A stretch of 64,000 nucleotides of DNA from CAMDKS01 sp964402975 (GTDB lineage: Bacteria; Bdellovibrionota_B; Oligoflexia; Oligoflexales; RGVZ01). Positions within the stretch are counted from its first letter, which is position 1; the number at the start of each line of letters is the position of its first letter. The stretch covers positions 369,111 to 433,110 of the forward strand of contig CAYOEM010000001.1 of NCBI GenBank assembly GCA_964402975.1, read 5' to 3'. This document shows positions 8,453 through 17,508 of the stretch, one piece after another. A model generated the notes under the pieces. It was not told the origin of the DNA. It did no database searches and saw only the letters and a list, made by a program, of their open reading frames with translations. Position numbers and translations under genes: made by a program.

Positions 8453-9580
8453 ATGTCATTCCAACTAGCGAGAAATTCGGGCCTCCTTTCAATATTTTTA
8501 TTTTCATTAATTGCTAGCTGCTCAGATGCAAGCTTTCAAGGAAGCTCTGCTGTCCAGCACGGACCAAAACCACCACCCCCACCACCCACAGGCGGCGGCA
8601 ATGGCGCCATGGCGTTAAGCGTTCGCATTCAAGCTGGTGAAAAAAATCTTGATCTTCGTGCGAATTTTTCCCCCAAGGGCAAAGCTAAGTCTAAAAAAGG
8701 TGCCAGTGACCCCGTAGGTGAATATGAGTTAGTCGCTAATTCCGTTGTTGTAGAAAATACCGATGGATTATCCAATGAACTTGCAGCGGCGCTTAAGGCA
8801 GCTCAATTGACTGCAAATGTCACCAGAGACAATGATCAGTACTTGGTCACGGTCAGCATGAATATTAAGGCAACGAACGTCCAGGGTGAATCCCTCGCCG
8901 CGCAAACGTTATCCTTGACTCAACGAAGCAACGAATTGCATTGGTCCAAAGACGAAGGAAAAACTGACAAGTTCGGTAAGCTAAACTTTCAATCAACGAC
9001 CACTGGATGTAGAATCGAGTCTTCGGGAGCGTCACCTCGATCGGGCGTTTATTCGGTCATACTAACGAAGCCGGCAGCCTGTGATTTCAAACTTCCGACA
9101 CTAAAGGTGGGCGGGGGTCATAAGGGTATCGGTCAATTTGCAGAAGTGCCTATTGGATCGTATTGGATCAGCCGCGGGAGCCAAGCTCATAGTTTTGGTC
9201 TAACTGCGAACTTCGCGGACGTTTCGATCGACAACGGCTTTATTTTGGTTCAACCCGATGGCAAGAGTTATCTTTTGGCCGATGCCGGCGCTGCCCGGGG
9301 TGGCGGTAAAACCACGGCACAAATCGCCAGCGATTTATCTGCGCAACTAGGATTTGGCGCGACACAGCTTCTAAAGCCTGATGCAGGCAGCAAAGCTGAC
9401 AACTTTAAAAACGCCACAACATTTAAAAAAGGCAGCGTGATCGCCATTTATGACGACACACCAGACATGGGCGGCTCCCTCGACATCAGCACCTTGATTA
9501 GCGCCGCTGACACCGGCGGCGTCAACCTTAGCTGGACTGCTGATGTTAAAACTGACGTGAAGCCGCAGGTCCAAAAATAA
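8453..9580 (+). CDS. Lipoprotein of the shared-head family, unknown C-terminal domain
   Basis: GGAGGG lies 10 bp before the ATG. The signal peptide ends in a lipobox (LIASC, Cys23). The following SDASFQGSS is nearly identical to the head of the vWA lipoprotein (SDASFNGSS), then comes a Pro-rich linker with six consecutive Pro and Gly-Gly-Gly. The mature part of about 330 residues is beta-strand-rich with two Cys (TTGCRIES, PAACDFKL) and no recognised domain. The stop codon shares a base with the start of the next gene (TAATG), so the two are translationally coupled. Outer-membrane anchoring is inferred from Ser at +2. Confidence 0.7.
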   Translation: MSFQLARNSGLLSIFLFSLIASCSDASFQGSSAVQHGPKPPPPPPTGGGNGAMALSVRIQAGEKNLDLRANFSPKGKAKSKKGASDPVGEYELVANSVVVENTDGLSNELAAALKAAQLTANVTRDNDQYLVTVSMNIKATNVQGESLAAQTLSLTQRSNELHWSKDEGKTDKFGKLNFQSTTTGCRIESSGASPRSGVYSVILTKPAACDFKLPTLKVGGGHKGIGQFAEVPIGSYWISRGSQAHSFGLTANFADVSIDNGFILVQPDGKSYLLADAGAARGGGKTTAQIASDLSAQLGFGATQLLKPDAGSKADNFKNATTFKKGSVIAIYDDTPDMGGSLDISTLISAADTGGVNLSWTADVKTDVKPQVQK

Positions 9581-10443
9581 TGTCTTGGCAATCACCGGCT
9601 CTTGCCAAGATCTTGCGGCTGGCAATTTTGTGCTGCTTCGCTGGCCACGGAACGCTCGCCATAATGAATGCTGGCGTCTTCACATCCGAGTGGAGTACCT
9701 GGGTTCAAAGTCTGTTCCCCGATGCTTACAAATACGAAATGGCTAAAGTAATGCTCCTCACGGTCGGGGTGATCGATATTCTGGCTGCTGCGTGCTTTCT
9801 ACTTCCTAATATTCCTCTGGCGGCATTTACATGGGTCATCGTTTGGGGCGCTGCCACTGGGACATCTAGGTTGTTTTTCCTTTCATCTCTTGAGAACGAC
9901 TTCTGGTACTTTCAGGTAAGACCAATTTCCGAATTCCTCATTCGCGTACCCAACTGGATGACAGGGTTCATGCTGTTGATGGCATTATATCCTCAGTTCA
10001 CACCAGCAAAGCTTCGTGAAAAGCCTGTGGATTTTTATCTTTGGATCATCGCATTGACACAAGTGGCCGGGCTGTCGCTGCACTACATAGTTGAACTAAA
10101 CGATCCATTTCTCTTGCCTGAGTTGGAAAAGAAAATGATGCCTTTGTGGTATCTGCATCTCACAGGTTTCCTCGCCGTGGCGTCCTTACTGGGTTGCCTA
10201 ACGCTACCCCTAATAAGACCCAAATCTGCCATTTTTCCAGCCCTCACAAGCTGTACAGCAGTACTCGCATTCATCAGTGTTGATTTATTTAAAGCCCTGG
10301 TGATCAATGCTCCCCAGGGGTTCTTTTTTTCAGGCATTCGCGTAATCGACGCTATGCCGATTTATGTCTGCCTCATAACCCTTGCGATGATTACCATCCA
10401 AGCGCCTAGATCCGGTCTCAAAGAAAATATCTCGACCTCATAG
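9580..10443 (+). CDS. Multi-pass inner-membrane protein, function unknown
   Basis: It starts within the stop codon of the lipoprotein gene and is very likely co-translated with it. About seven or eight hydrophobic segments are visible (LRLAILCCFAG, VMLLTVGVIDILAAACF, AAFTWVIVWGAAT, WMTGFMLLMAL, and others through ITLAMITIQA). The first half faintly recalls DoxX-like membrane proteins, without any signature I would rely on. The gene overlaps the 3' end of the convergent NDH-2 gene by 6 bp. Coupling with an outer-membrane lipoprotein suggests a shared envelope function; this is inference. Confidence 0.65.
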   Translation: MSWQSPALAKILRLAILCCFAGHGTLAIMNAGVFTSEWSTWVQSLFPDAYKYEMAKVMLLTVGVIDILAAACFLLPNIPLAAFTWVIVWGAATGTSRLFFLSSLENDFWYFQVRPISEFLIRVPNWMTGFMLLMALYPQFTPAKLREKPVDFYLWIIALTQVAGLSLHYIVELNDPFLLPELEKKMMPLWYLHLTGFLAVASLLGCLTLPLIRPKSAIFPALTSCTAVLAFISVDLFKALVINAPQGFFFSGIRVIDAMPIYVCLITLAMITIQAPRSGLKENISTS

Positions 10444-11712
10444 TTTTGAGGTCAACTTCCAATCAGCGTTTGTGACCAGACGAGCGCCTCTACGCCACGT
10501 CATATAAGCTAGTGCCCACTGAATAATGACAAACAGTCTATTTTTAAATCCAATCAAATAATAAATGTGAACGAAGACCCAGCCCCACCACGCTAATGCG
10601 CCAGCGAGTTTGATTCCCTTATATTGTAAAATTGCTCGTCGTCTTCCGATGGTTGCCATCTGGCCTTTATCAAAAAACTTGAAAGGCAAAGATTGGGCGC
10701 CATTCATGAGCCTTTTGATATTCCGAGCCGCATGTCTGCCCTGCTGCATAGCAGCCGGCGCCTGCCCTGGTAATACCTCGCCTTTGGCGTCTTCAAATCT
10801 AATCTGATCACCCACGGCAAAAATATTCGGTAGTCCCGGAAGTGATAGATCCTTTTCAACAATCAAGCGCCCGACTGAATCAAGCGGCACACCAAGAGTT
10901 TGATTGATAGCTGCCGGCTTAACCCCGGCTGCCCAAATAACTGTATTGGCTTTGATCACTTCAGAACCAAGGAATACCCCTTGGGAGTTTATATTCGTCA
11001 CTCGAGTCGATGTCCAAACAGTGACCCCAAGCTTTTCAAGATCGCGCATCGCGCGCTTTGAAAGACTTTGATCAAATCCTGCCAAGATCCGGTCTCCAGC
11101 TTCAATCAATACGATACGCGTACTCGCTGGCTCGATATTGTCAAAGTCTTTATCGAGTGTAAAACGGGTAATCTCACCGAGGGATCCTGCTATCTCAACC
11201 CCCGTAGCACCGCCACCGACAACTACAAACGTCAAAAATTCTTTTCGTTTGGCTGGGTCTTGCTCCCGCTCTGCATACTCAAAAGATAAAAGCACCCTTC
11301 GGCGAATCTCAGTGGCTTGTTCCAGCGTTTTAAGTCCGGGCGCAAAATCTTCCCAGTCGTCATGTCCAAAGTAACTGTGAGAAGCGCCGCATGCGAGAAT
11401 CAAATAATCAAATGTGATCCGGCCAAAGTCGCACTCAATCGCTTTGTTCCTAGCGTCGACAGACCTGACGTCCCCGAGCAAGACAGTCGTATTCTTGAAA
11501 TTAGAAACTACGGAACGGATGGGAGTCGCGATATCAGCTGGAGATAAGCCGGCCATGGATACCTGGTAGAGCAGCGGCTGGAACAAGTGATGATTTCGAC
11601 GATCAATTAAGGTGATCTTCACGTCCGGTGTATGCGCGAGAGTCTTGCAAGCTTCAAGCCCTCCAAAGCCACCACCGACTATGACGACATGTTTTTCCTT
11701 TGGCATACTCAT
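10438..11712 (-). CDS. ndh: Type II NADH dehydrogenase (NDH-2)
   Basis: The enzyme oxidises NADH and reduces membrane quinone without pumping protons. The N-terminal FAD-binding Rossmann motif is VVIVGGGFGGLEACKTL. The quinone/flavin-side motif NHHLFQPLLYQVSMAGLSP is typical of NDH-2. The second Rossmann motif for NADH is FVVVGGGATGVEIAG, followed by an FAD-binding AVGDQIR. The C-terminal region (WWGWVFVHIYYLIGFKNR) is the amphipathic membrane anchor of the family. Length 424 aa is normal. A second Met two codons in could also be used. Transcription from the upstream YceI gene is stopped by a terminator 9 bp before this start. Confidence 0.92.
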   Translation of the reverse strand: MSMPKEKHVVIVGGGFGGLEACKTLAHTPDVKITLIDRRNHHLFQPLLYQVSMAGLSPADIATPIRSVVSNFKNTTVLLGDVRSVDARNKAIECDFGRITFDYLILACGASHSYFGHDDWEDFAPGLKTLEQATEIRRRVLLSFEYAEREQDPAKRKEFLTFVVVGGGATGVEIAGSLGEITRFTLDKDFDNIEPASTRIVLIEAGDRILAGFDQSLSKRAMRDLEKLGVTVWTSTRVTNINSQGVFLGSEVIKANTVIWAAGVKPAAINQTLGVPLDSVGRLIVEKDLSLPGLPNIFAVGDQIRFEDAKGEVLPGQAPAAMQQGRHAARNIKRLMNGAQSLPFKFFDKGQMATIGRRRAILQYKGIKLAGALAWWGWVFVHIYYLIGFKNRLFVIIQWALAYMTWRRGARLVTNADWKLTSKL

Positions 11713-11720
11713 CTGACCTA

Positions 11721-11754
11721 AAAAAACCAGCTCTGCGTTTTTCGGCAGAGCTGG
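11721..11754 (-). terminator. Rho-independent terminator of the YceI-like gene
   Basis: On the minus strand CCAGCTCTGC (11754-11745) pairs perfectly with GCAGAGCTGG (11736-11727) around an 8-nt loop and is followed by T6 (11726-11721). It separates the YceI-like gene from ndh on the same strand. Confidence 0.9.
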
Positions 11755-11789
11755 TGAGTCGAACTAAATAAATAAAAAGGCGGCAAAAC

Positions 11790-12404
11790 TCACTTAGCAC
11801 CAACTTGCAAAGGCAACTTTCCAACCAATTCAACTTTTAATTGAACTTTGTCAGAAATCACTTTGTCGCCAAGGTTTTGGAAGAATTTTCCGGAGCCGTA
11901 ACGAACGCCGAATTCTGTGCGATCAAACTCAAGTTCCGCGCTGATTTTTGATACGCCACCTTTTTCTGAAGCAGTTGTTGCTTTAAAAGATACTGGCTTC
12001 GTGGTCCCTTTGATTGTGAGATCACCGGCCAAGTCGTAGGCGTTGGGGCCTGACTTCTTGAACGATGCAACTTTCAAAGTCGCTTCTGGATGTTTCTCAA
12101 TGTCGAAAAAATCTGGCGAGTTGAGGTGACCAACAAGTTTTTTATTGTATCCTGCATCTTTTAGATCTTCATTTTTAATGGTCTTCATATCGACCACAAC
12201 CAACGCCGATGTTGGTCCATCTTTACCAAACTCGACTTGACCACTTTTGATATCGACCGTTCCTGTATGCTTACTGTCAACGAGCACTTTAGAACCAGTC
12301 CAATTTAGCTTGCTTTTTTTGACGTCAAGCTGATGGGTCTTAGCCACTAGCGAGGTCGACGCCATCAAAACTGTAAGGGCACATACCATATTGAAAATTT
12401 TCAT
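11790..12404 (-). CDS. YceI-family periplasmic lipid-binding protein
   Basis: AAAGGAG precedes the ATG. A cleavable signal peptide (about 1-21, ending LVA) is followed by the complete YceI lipocalin-like beta barrel: KSKLNWTGSKVL near the N-terminus, HLNSPDFFDIEKHPEATL in the middle, GDLTIKGTTKPV, and DRTEFGVRYGSG near the end. Family members bind polyisoprenoids or quinone-like lipids in a hydrophobic tunnel. The role is often unknown; stress or base-induced secretion is described for some. About 204 aa is the usual size. It is monocistronic, with a strong terminator. Confidence 0.92.
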   Translation of the reverse strand: MKIFNMVCALTVLMASTSLVAKTHQLDVKKSKLNWTGSKVLVDSKHTGTVDIKSGQVEFGKDGPTSALVVVDMKTIKNEDLKDAGYNKKLVGHLNSPDFFDIEKHPEATLKVASFKKSGPNAYDLAGDLTIKGTTKPVSFKATTASEKGGVSKISAELEFDRTEFGVRYGSGKFFQNLGDKVISDKVQLKVELVGKLPLQVGAK

Positions 12405-12499
12405 GGAAGACTCCTTTGGGTGTCTTTTAAAGGTTAAAGTCCAGGTAGGTTACCATGCGTCTGGCGCGATGTAAAATCGTTGGTCATAACGAACCCATT

Positions 12500-13939
12500 T
12501 TAATTCAATATAGTGCGTATTTTTGCCAAAAGGGCCTCAAGATGAGTTTTTGTGGTCAAAGGATTTATGATCGTAACCCTTAGCCAGAGCTCACCCTCGA
12601 TTTTAGTGGCTGTTATATAGCCATCACCATTTTTAAGAAGTTTTTGACGAATTTTTTGCTGAAGATCAGATAGCTCAGCTGCCGATATTTTTTGCTGGGT
12701 TTTCGGAGCGTAACGAAAACATAAAATATTACACTGCGGATCGTGTGCTGCCTCAAAATCCTTAGATGCCAAAATCATGTCATAAAATATTTTGGTGTTA
12801 TCTATCGCCCGATCAATGAGTGACGCCATTAACTCTTTACCGTAGAGGCTCCACGCACCCCACAGTCCGAGGGAGATCGCGCCTTTTGTACATTCGAACG
12901 TTCTAAGACCACCATCATACTCAGCCATACCTTGTGGATCTGACGGGTCAAACAAGTAAGGCGCATCCTGCGAAAACGCCTCCCAACTGTTCTTGGCATC
13001 TTTGTAGAAAAGATACGTACATAGAGCAGGAACAAACAGCATTTTATGGGCATCCCAAGCTATTGAATCGGCTTGGGCAATCCCATCCAGTATGTGCCGA
13101 TATTTATCTGAAAACAGAAAGCTCGCACCATGGGCGCCGTCAACATGGAACCAGAGTCTATGCTGCTTTGCCAGTTCTGCCACCGCACGCAAATCGTCAA
13201 AAGATCCGGTTGCCGTCGTGCAGGCCGAACCCACGATGGCAAATACATCAAGCCCCCTGGATCTGGAATGATCCAAAATGCGCCTAGCCTCAGTTATATC
13301 CATGCGGCGTTTTGCATCAACGGGCACTTTGATCAGCTGCGCAGTACCTATTCCCAATATCCCGCACGCTCTTGCGATACAGTAGTGACTGTCAGCACTT
13401 GTCATGATGGCCGGCTTTAATCCGCTTTCGGGGCCTTCTTTCCAGAAGTTTTTATAGCGAATGTTTCGAGCTGCCAGTAAAGCTGTCACATTGGCAAGGG
13501 TGCCCCCATGAGTCCCAACACCGGCAAATTCTCCAACCTCCCAACCAATCAGCTGACCCATAGCATTAATAACCGCCCTTTCGGCAGCCGTACCAAAAGG
13601 TGCCATTTCAAAAACAGCCGCGCCCTGATTGGTAGCTTTGCCGATGGTATCAAAAAAAGCCGCGGCCGGGATGACGGGCGGAACCTGATGGCCCATATAG
13701 CGAGGATCATGGAGTCGGTGTGAATACTTCAAAGTAAGATCGGCGAGCTCGTTAAACTTTTTTTGTGGGTAATTGAGCATTTGGCTGGCGAGCTCGACGT
13801 AACGCTCAGGCGTCAGCTCTGGCAAGGTCGGTCTAGCCATACTTTGACACTCTGAGTAGTAGCGACCAATACAATCAGCCAAATCACTCAAGAGCTCTGA
13901 TGCTGTTTGGGGGCTGTATACATCGTCAATCGCAGTCAT
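12500..13939 (-). CDS. PLP-dependent group II amino-acid decarboxylase
   Basis: The pyridoxal-dependent decarboxylase fold is clear: MTSADSHYCIARACGILG (cofactor-stacking His), VDGAHGASFLFSDKYR with the Asp that contacts the pyridine ring, and DAHKML with the Schiff-base Lys at about 299. Overall order and length (about 479 aa) fit the glutamate / 2,4-diaminobutyrate / aromatic L-amino-acid decarboxylase superfamily. Substrate cannot be decided from sequence alone. The ATG at 13939, with GAGA just upstream, is chosen over a TTG at 13966 and an ATG at 13954. Cytosolic enzyme, divergent from the DUF2157 gene. Confidence 0.85.
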   Translation of the reverse strand: MTAIDDVYSPQTASELLSDLADCIGRYYSECQSMARPTLPELTPERYVELASQMLNYPQKKFNELADLTLKYSHRLHDPRYMGHQVPPVIPAAAFFDTIGKATNQGAAVFEMAPFGTAAERAVINAMGQLIGWEVGEFAGVGTHGGTLANVTALLAARNIRYKNFWKEGPESGLKPAIMTSADSHYCIARACGILGIGTAQLIKVPVDAKRRMDITEARRILDHSRSRGLDVFAIVGSACTTATGSFDDLRAVAELAKQHRLWFHVDGAHGASFLFSDKYRHILDGIAQADSIAWDAHKMLFVPALCTYLFYKDAKNSWEAFSQDAPYLFDPSDPQGMAEYDGGLRTFECTKGAISLGLWGAWSLYGKELMASLIDRAIDNTKIFYDMILASKDFEAAHDPQCNILCFRYAPKTQQKISAAELSDLQQKIRQKLLKNGDGYITATKIEGELWLRVTIINPLTTKTHLEALLAKIRTILN

Positions 13940-14102
13940 AGACTTATCTCTCATCTGAAGGATCAAAACATTTAGTTGATCGAGCTATGCGGCATATCGT
14001 GCGCTCAATTGTTTAGAGTAAAACTGTCATTTAAGCCGCCAATAAGCCATAATATTTGTAATCGTTAATAGGTTCGTTCACAAGACAAGAGGTGCTTCGG
14101 AG

Positions 14103-15218
14103 ATGGCAAATCTCAATAAACAATTACGCGAGTGGGCCGACAAAGGTCTGATTAACGAAGAGCAAAGCGCTAAGATCTTAAGCTACGAGACTAATAAGCC
14201 CAAGGCTTCCTGGTTCATGTACGGCATGCTCACACTGGGCGTCACGGTGGTGGGACTAGGTGTGATTTCACTCATTGCAGCTAACTGGCACCAGATTCCC
14301 GACGGCATAAAACTGGGTGGAGCGTTTCTTCTTTTAATACTCATTGGCTTGTTCTCATACAAAAATCACGGATCTGATAAGCCGGTTCTTTATGACGTAT
14401 CGATTCTCGCGTTGCAGTTAATGTCTTTAGCGACGATCGGACTGATCGCCCAGATCTATCATACTGGTGGCAAGCCTTATCAGGCCATATTACTTTGGTC
14501 TTTAATGATATTTCCGGCCGCGCTAACCACAAATTTTATGTTCGTACCATTCATATGCGCCGGGGGTTTACTTGGGTCTCTTATGCTCTTTGCAGAAGAT
14601 GTCATGGGTCGAACTGGTGAATACATTTTACTTTTGGCCCCATTGATGGCGGCATTTCTTGCGGTGTCCGCCCGCTTCATGCGCACGTCGCAAGGCTTTT
14701 TAAAAGCCACACAGATTTGGCTTTTCATGGGCATTTGGATCGGTTTAGCAGCGGTTGAACTCCTTGGCACAAAGCGATACCTGCCCCAACAAATTAGTCC
14801 AGCTCTGTATCAGGTGTTTTATTTACTTTCTACTCTCATTCTGGCCATCACTTGGGCAAACAAAAGCTACTCGAATTTACAAAAGATTTTACTTACAGCA
14901 ATAATCTGCATTTACGGCTTCACCTCCCAACTCAACGTGCCGTCCACAAAGGGCGAGATTTTATTTGCCTTCATAACCTTGACGCAACTTGCCCTGATCG
15001 GTGCGTTTTTTGCGTCTGAAAAGGCGCGCCGGCGATTTAATTTCGTGTTGATTTTGATGGGTCTTAGATTTTTTGCCTTATTTATTCAGGCCCTTCAGGG
15101 GCTGGCGATGACCGGTCTGGGTCTGATTGTATCGGGCGCAATTCTGATTGGCCTAGCCACTGTGTGGCAAAAACACCGTAACACGATTGCTCAATGGGCG
15201 GAGAGGATCACGCAATGA
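14103..15218 (+). CDS. DUF2157-domain multi-pass membrane protein
   Basis: The short cytosolic N-terminus (LNKQLREWADKGLINEEQSAKIL) is typical of DUF2157 proteins. It is followed by about ten hydrophobic helices, starting with MYGMLTLGVTVVGLGVISLIAANW. DUF2157 proteins are inner-membrane proteins of unknown function that often precede a GDYXXLXY-domain gene, exactly as here. The stop overlaps the next start by ATGA, indicating translational coupling. GAGGTG lies upstream of the start. Confidence 0.85.
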   Translation: MANLNKQLREWADKGLINEEQSAKILSYETNKPKASWFMYGMLTLGVTVVGLGVISLIAANWHQIPDGIKLGGAFLLLILIGLFSYKNHGSDKPVLYDVSILALQLMSLATIGLIAQIYHTGGKPYQAILLWSLMIFPAALTTNFMFVPFICAGGLLGSLMLFAEDVMGRTGEYILLLAPLMAAFLAVSARFMRTSQGFLKATQIWLFMGIWIGLAAVELLGTKRYLPQQISPALYQVFYLLSTLILAITWANKSYSNLQKILLTAIICIYGFTSQLNVPSTKGEILFAFITLTQLALIGAFFASEKARRRFNFVLILMGLRFFALFIQALQGLAMTGLGLIVSGAILIGLATVWQKHRNTIAQWAERITQ

Positions 15219-15718
15219 TTTCATCAAAGAAATTTGTCATCGCTGCGTTAGCATTACCAATTATTTGTCTGGCGGGACTCACCATCCAGAAAGCCTCTAT
15301 TAGGCAAAGAGGCCAGGAAATAACACTTAATATTACCGGCTATGACCCTCGTGATTTATTATCCGGACACTACTTAATTTACAATATCGACTATCAGACC
15401 CCAGACTTATGCGCTACTGACATGCAAGGCGAACGATCCGTGTACGTTTGTCCAGAGCAGGGAACACTACACTTCGACTCCCAGCCAGGAGAATGCTCTG
15501 TTTTCATAGCTGGACGCTGCGAGGGCAGACGATTTATCGCGGGCGTAGAGAGATTCTACATACCCGAAGAACACGCAAGGCCTCTTGAAAAACTTGTGAT
15601 CGACAAGCGTGGCTCTGTGGTGCTGTCTGTCTCTGCAAGCGGTAAAGCTCAGGTCAAGGAGCTATTGATTGAGGGTCGACCTTGGTTCGATTATCTCAAG
15701 TCACATACCGAGAAATGA
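15215..15718 (+). CDS. GDYXXLXY-domain periplasmic protein
   Basis: The ATG at 15215 with GGAGAGG upstream and a 4-bp ATGA overlap is preferred to the in-frame ATG at 15194. One N-terminal membrane helix or signal (FVIAALALPIICLAGL) is followed by the family hallmark GYDPRDLLSGHYLIYNIDY, a variant of the GDYxxLxY motif (Gly-His-Tyr here). Two further Cys pairs (DLCATD, YVCPEQ, GECSVF, RCEGRR) suggest a disulfide-stabilised periplasmic domain. Partner of the DUF2157 membrane protein; molecular function unknown for the family. Confidence 0.82.
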   Translation: MISSKKFVIAALALPIICLAGLTIQKASIRQRGQEITLNITGYDPRDLLSGHYLIYNIDYQTPDLCATDMQGERSVYVCPEQGTLHFDSQPGECSVFIAGRCEGRRFIAGVERFYIPEEHARPLEKLVIDKRGSVVLSVSASGKAQVKELLIEGRPWFDYLKSHTEK

Positions 15719-15744
15719 AAAAACCCCGGATGTATGATCCGGGG
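15717..15744 (-). terminator. Rho-independent terminator of the lipoprotein gene at 15777
   Basis: On the minus strand CCCCGGAT (15744-15737) pairs with ATCCGGGG (15731-15724) around a 5-nt loop, followed by a T7 tract (15723-15717). It touches the last codon of the convergent GDYXXLXY gene. Confidence 0.88.
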
Positions 15745-15776
15745 GCCTATCGAAAAATCTTGGAAACCGTCAGCGA

Positions 15777-16877
15777 TTATTCCTGAGTCCCGCGTTCAAA
15801 GTCACTACCGTGACAGCCAGTAAACGCACTGCGGTCTCGATTTTGTTCACAGACTTGATGCGCGGCACCGGTACCCGCAGACGTTGTCATATCAACTTCG
15901 ATGGTCTCGGTAGTACCTGAGCAATCCCAGCCTGATGGCGCAGTTGGGCTAAATGTGTCTGGAAGCTTATCTGGCAAAGAAGCCACCGCCACTTTAACGG
16001 CATCTGGAGCCGTGGCGTTGTCTACGGTGATACCGTCAGCGCCAAATGTTGATCGGCTATTCCAGTTGTAGTTTTGGCCATTATACTTGCCGCTACCCTT
16101 GATGAAAGCTTGACCGATAGTGCCATTAAACATGGTAACACCTTGATCACTGAATTCATTTGTTGATCCCATAACCCCAACAGCAGACATCTTAATGACG
16201 CTGACGCCGCTATCAAGGAGCATCATGTCTACAAAGTTTCTAAATGTACCGCCATTTTGCTCAGAGTTTGTATCTTTCATTGACGCTTTGAGAAGCTTGA
16301 TTCCATCTTGTGTCATATTAAACTCAAGATTTGATCCACCCGAATGGCCGTTGTCATTATGCATCGAAATGACGCTACCTTTGACTTTACCGGACCCAGC
16401 ATAGCCGCTGATATTAATCACTTGAGCAAGAGTAGAATCCTGACACTGATAGAGCTTTAGATTAGCAGAGTCTGAATTATCAACCCATATCTTTAGGACC
16501 TGCGATCCTTGAGGGGACTTTACATTAACGTGGTATTTTGTTCCAAACTTCATCTTCGCTGATTCTGCTTCAAGATGACAGAACATGCTGCCGACCTCGG
16601 AGAGTCTTTCTATCACCCTCTTGGTTTGCTCCATTGTCATGCAAGCTTCTGATGATTTCTTACCAATTAAATTTGAAGAGAGGTTCAAAGATGTCGTGCT
16701 TCCACCTGTAGCTTTCACAAGCGAGGACGGTAGTTGCAGACCAAGAGCCGTGGAGATTTTGAGGTCAGCAACTGATTCCGGCTTTTGCTCTTCCTTCTTT
16801 TCTTCTTTCTTTCCGCACGCCGTCGCGACAAGCCCAGCCACCAGCCCGAATTGAACGAGACCCCTGATAATCTTCAT
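15777..16877 (-). CDS. Lipoprotein with charged linker, function unknown
   Basis: AGGAGGAACC precedes the ATG. The lipobox LVATAC places the lipidated Cys at residue 21. A strongly charged linker (GKKEEKKEEQKPES) leads into a beta-rich, Gly/Ser/Asn-rich mature domain. It lacks the SDASF-type head of the other lipoproteins here. A Cys pair (EACMTM, MFCHLE) and a Cys-containing C-terminus (GWDCSG, HQVCEQ, TGCHGS) suggest disulfides. No family recognised. Single-gene unit with its own terminator. Confidence 0.7.
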   Translation of the reverse strand: MKIIRGLVQFGLVAGLVATACGKKEEKKEEQKPESVADLKISTALGLQLPSSLVKATGGSTTSLNLSSNLIGKKSSEACMTMEQTKRVIERLSEVGSMFCHLEAESAKMKFGTKYHVNVKSPQGSQVLKIWVDNSDSANLKLYQCQDSTLAQVINISGYAGSGKVKGSVISMHNDNGHSGGSNLEFNMTQDGIKLLKASMKDTNSEQNGGTFRNFVDMMLLDSGVSVIKMSAVGVMGSTNEFSDQGVTMFNGTIGQAFIKGSGKYNGQNYNWNSRSTFGADGITVDNATAPDAVKVAVASLPDKLPDTFSPTAPSGWDCSGTTETIEVDMTTSAGTGAAHQVCEQNRDRSAFTGCHGSDFERGTQE

Positions 16878-17058
16878 GGTTCCTCCTGTTGTTTAAGCAC
16901 GAAAAAAATGTAGACATAGCCCTGTCAATGTTTTGTACAGGCTATAAGCTTAAGTGGTTTGATCACACATAGTCAAAAGGCGATGAGCCACTTTTTGATT
17001 AAGCAGCCACTAAAGCTCAAAAATACCCGTTTATTTATCGAAATAGAAAATTCTGGTA

Positions 17059-17370
17059 TCAGTGCCGACGAAGGCTTCGTCTCGCATCAATGAGCATCAT
17101 ATGAGTTTCATACTGAATTCTTGCTTCGCGACTTGCAGCTCCGCACCGCACGACATCTTCTATGTGCGCAACAAATTCGTCTGAAGCAAACGCTTCACGG
17201 GCTGCCTCTGAAGGCCCAAGCCCTGAAGACTTCCTAGCCACGGTCAAAGCCTTAAGTCGATCAGGGAGAAGCTGTGACAAGCGGTGATAGACTTGACGAT
17301 GCTCGCGAGCATCACTGGCAAATTGCTGGATGCGCCTGACTAGTTGTTCATGCAAAATTCGAAGGTTCAA
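17059..17370 (-). CDS. Small helical protein, function unknown
   Basis: A 103-residue frame with a TTG start and no clear ribosome-binding site; no ATG is available early in the frame. Composition (Arg/Ala/Glu/His-rich, predicted mostly helical) is like a real soluble protein and not a shadow of a gene on the other strand. The upstream plus-strand gene starts later, at 17509, leaving this region free. No domain recognised. The start is uncertain. Confidence 0.45.
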   Translation of the reverse strand: MNLRILHEQLVRRIQQFASDAREHRQVYHRLSQLLPDRLKALTVARKSSGLGPSEAAREAFASDEFVAHIEDVVRCGAASREARIQYETHMMLIDARRSLRRH

Positions 17371-17508
17371 AAGCCACCACGCTTATGTGTAAAAAATCAT
17401 CACAACGGCAAGCATATACCATCAAAACCTTTGGATCGAGCAAGTTTTAGGCGTATCATACCAACCAGTATGGTTTTGCATGTATTTAGATTCATTGGGA
17501 GATTATTT

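Noticed and set aside
10434..10453. GACCTCA/TGAGGTC hairpin between converging genes as terminator
   Set aside because: A perfect 7-bp stem, but no T-run on either strand.
16878..17058. AGTGG/CCACT pair with a following T-run as a terminator
   Set aside because: Stem of five pairs with a very long loop; not convincing.
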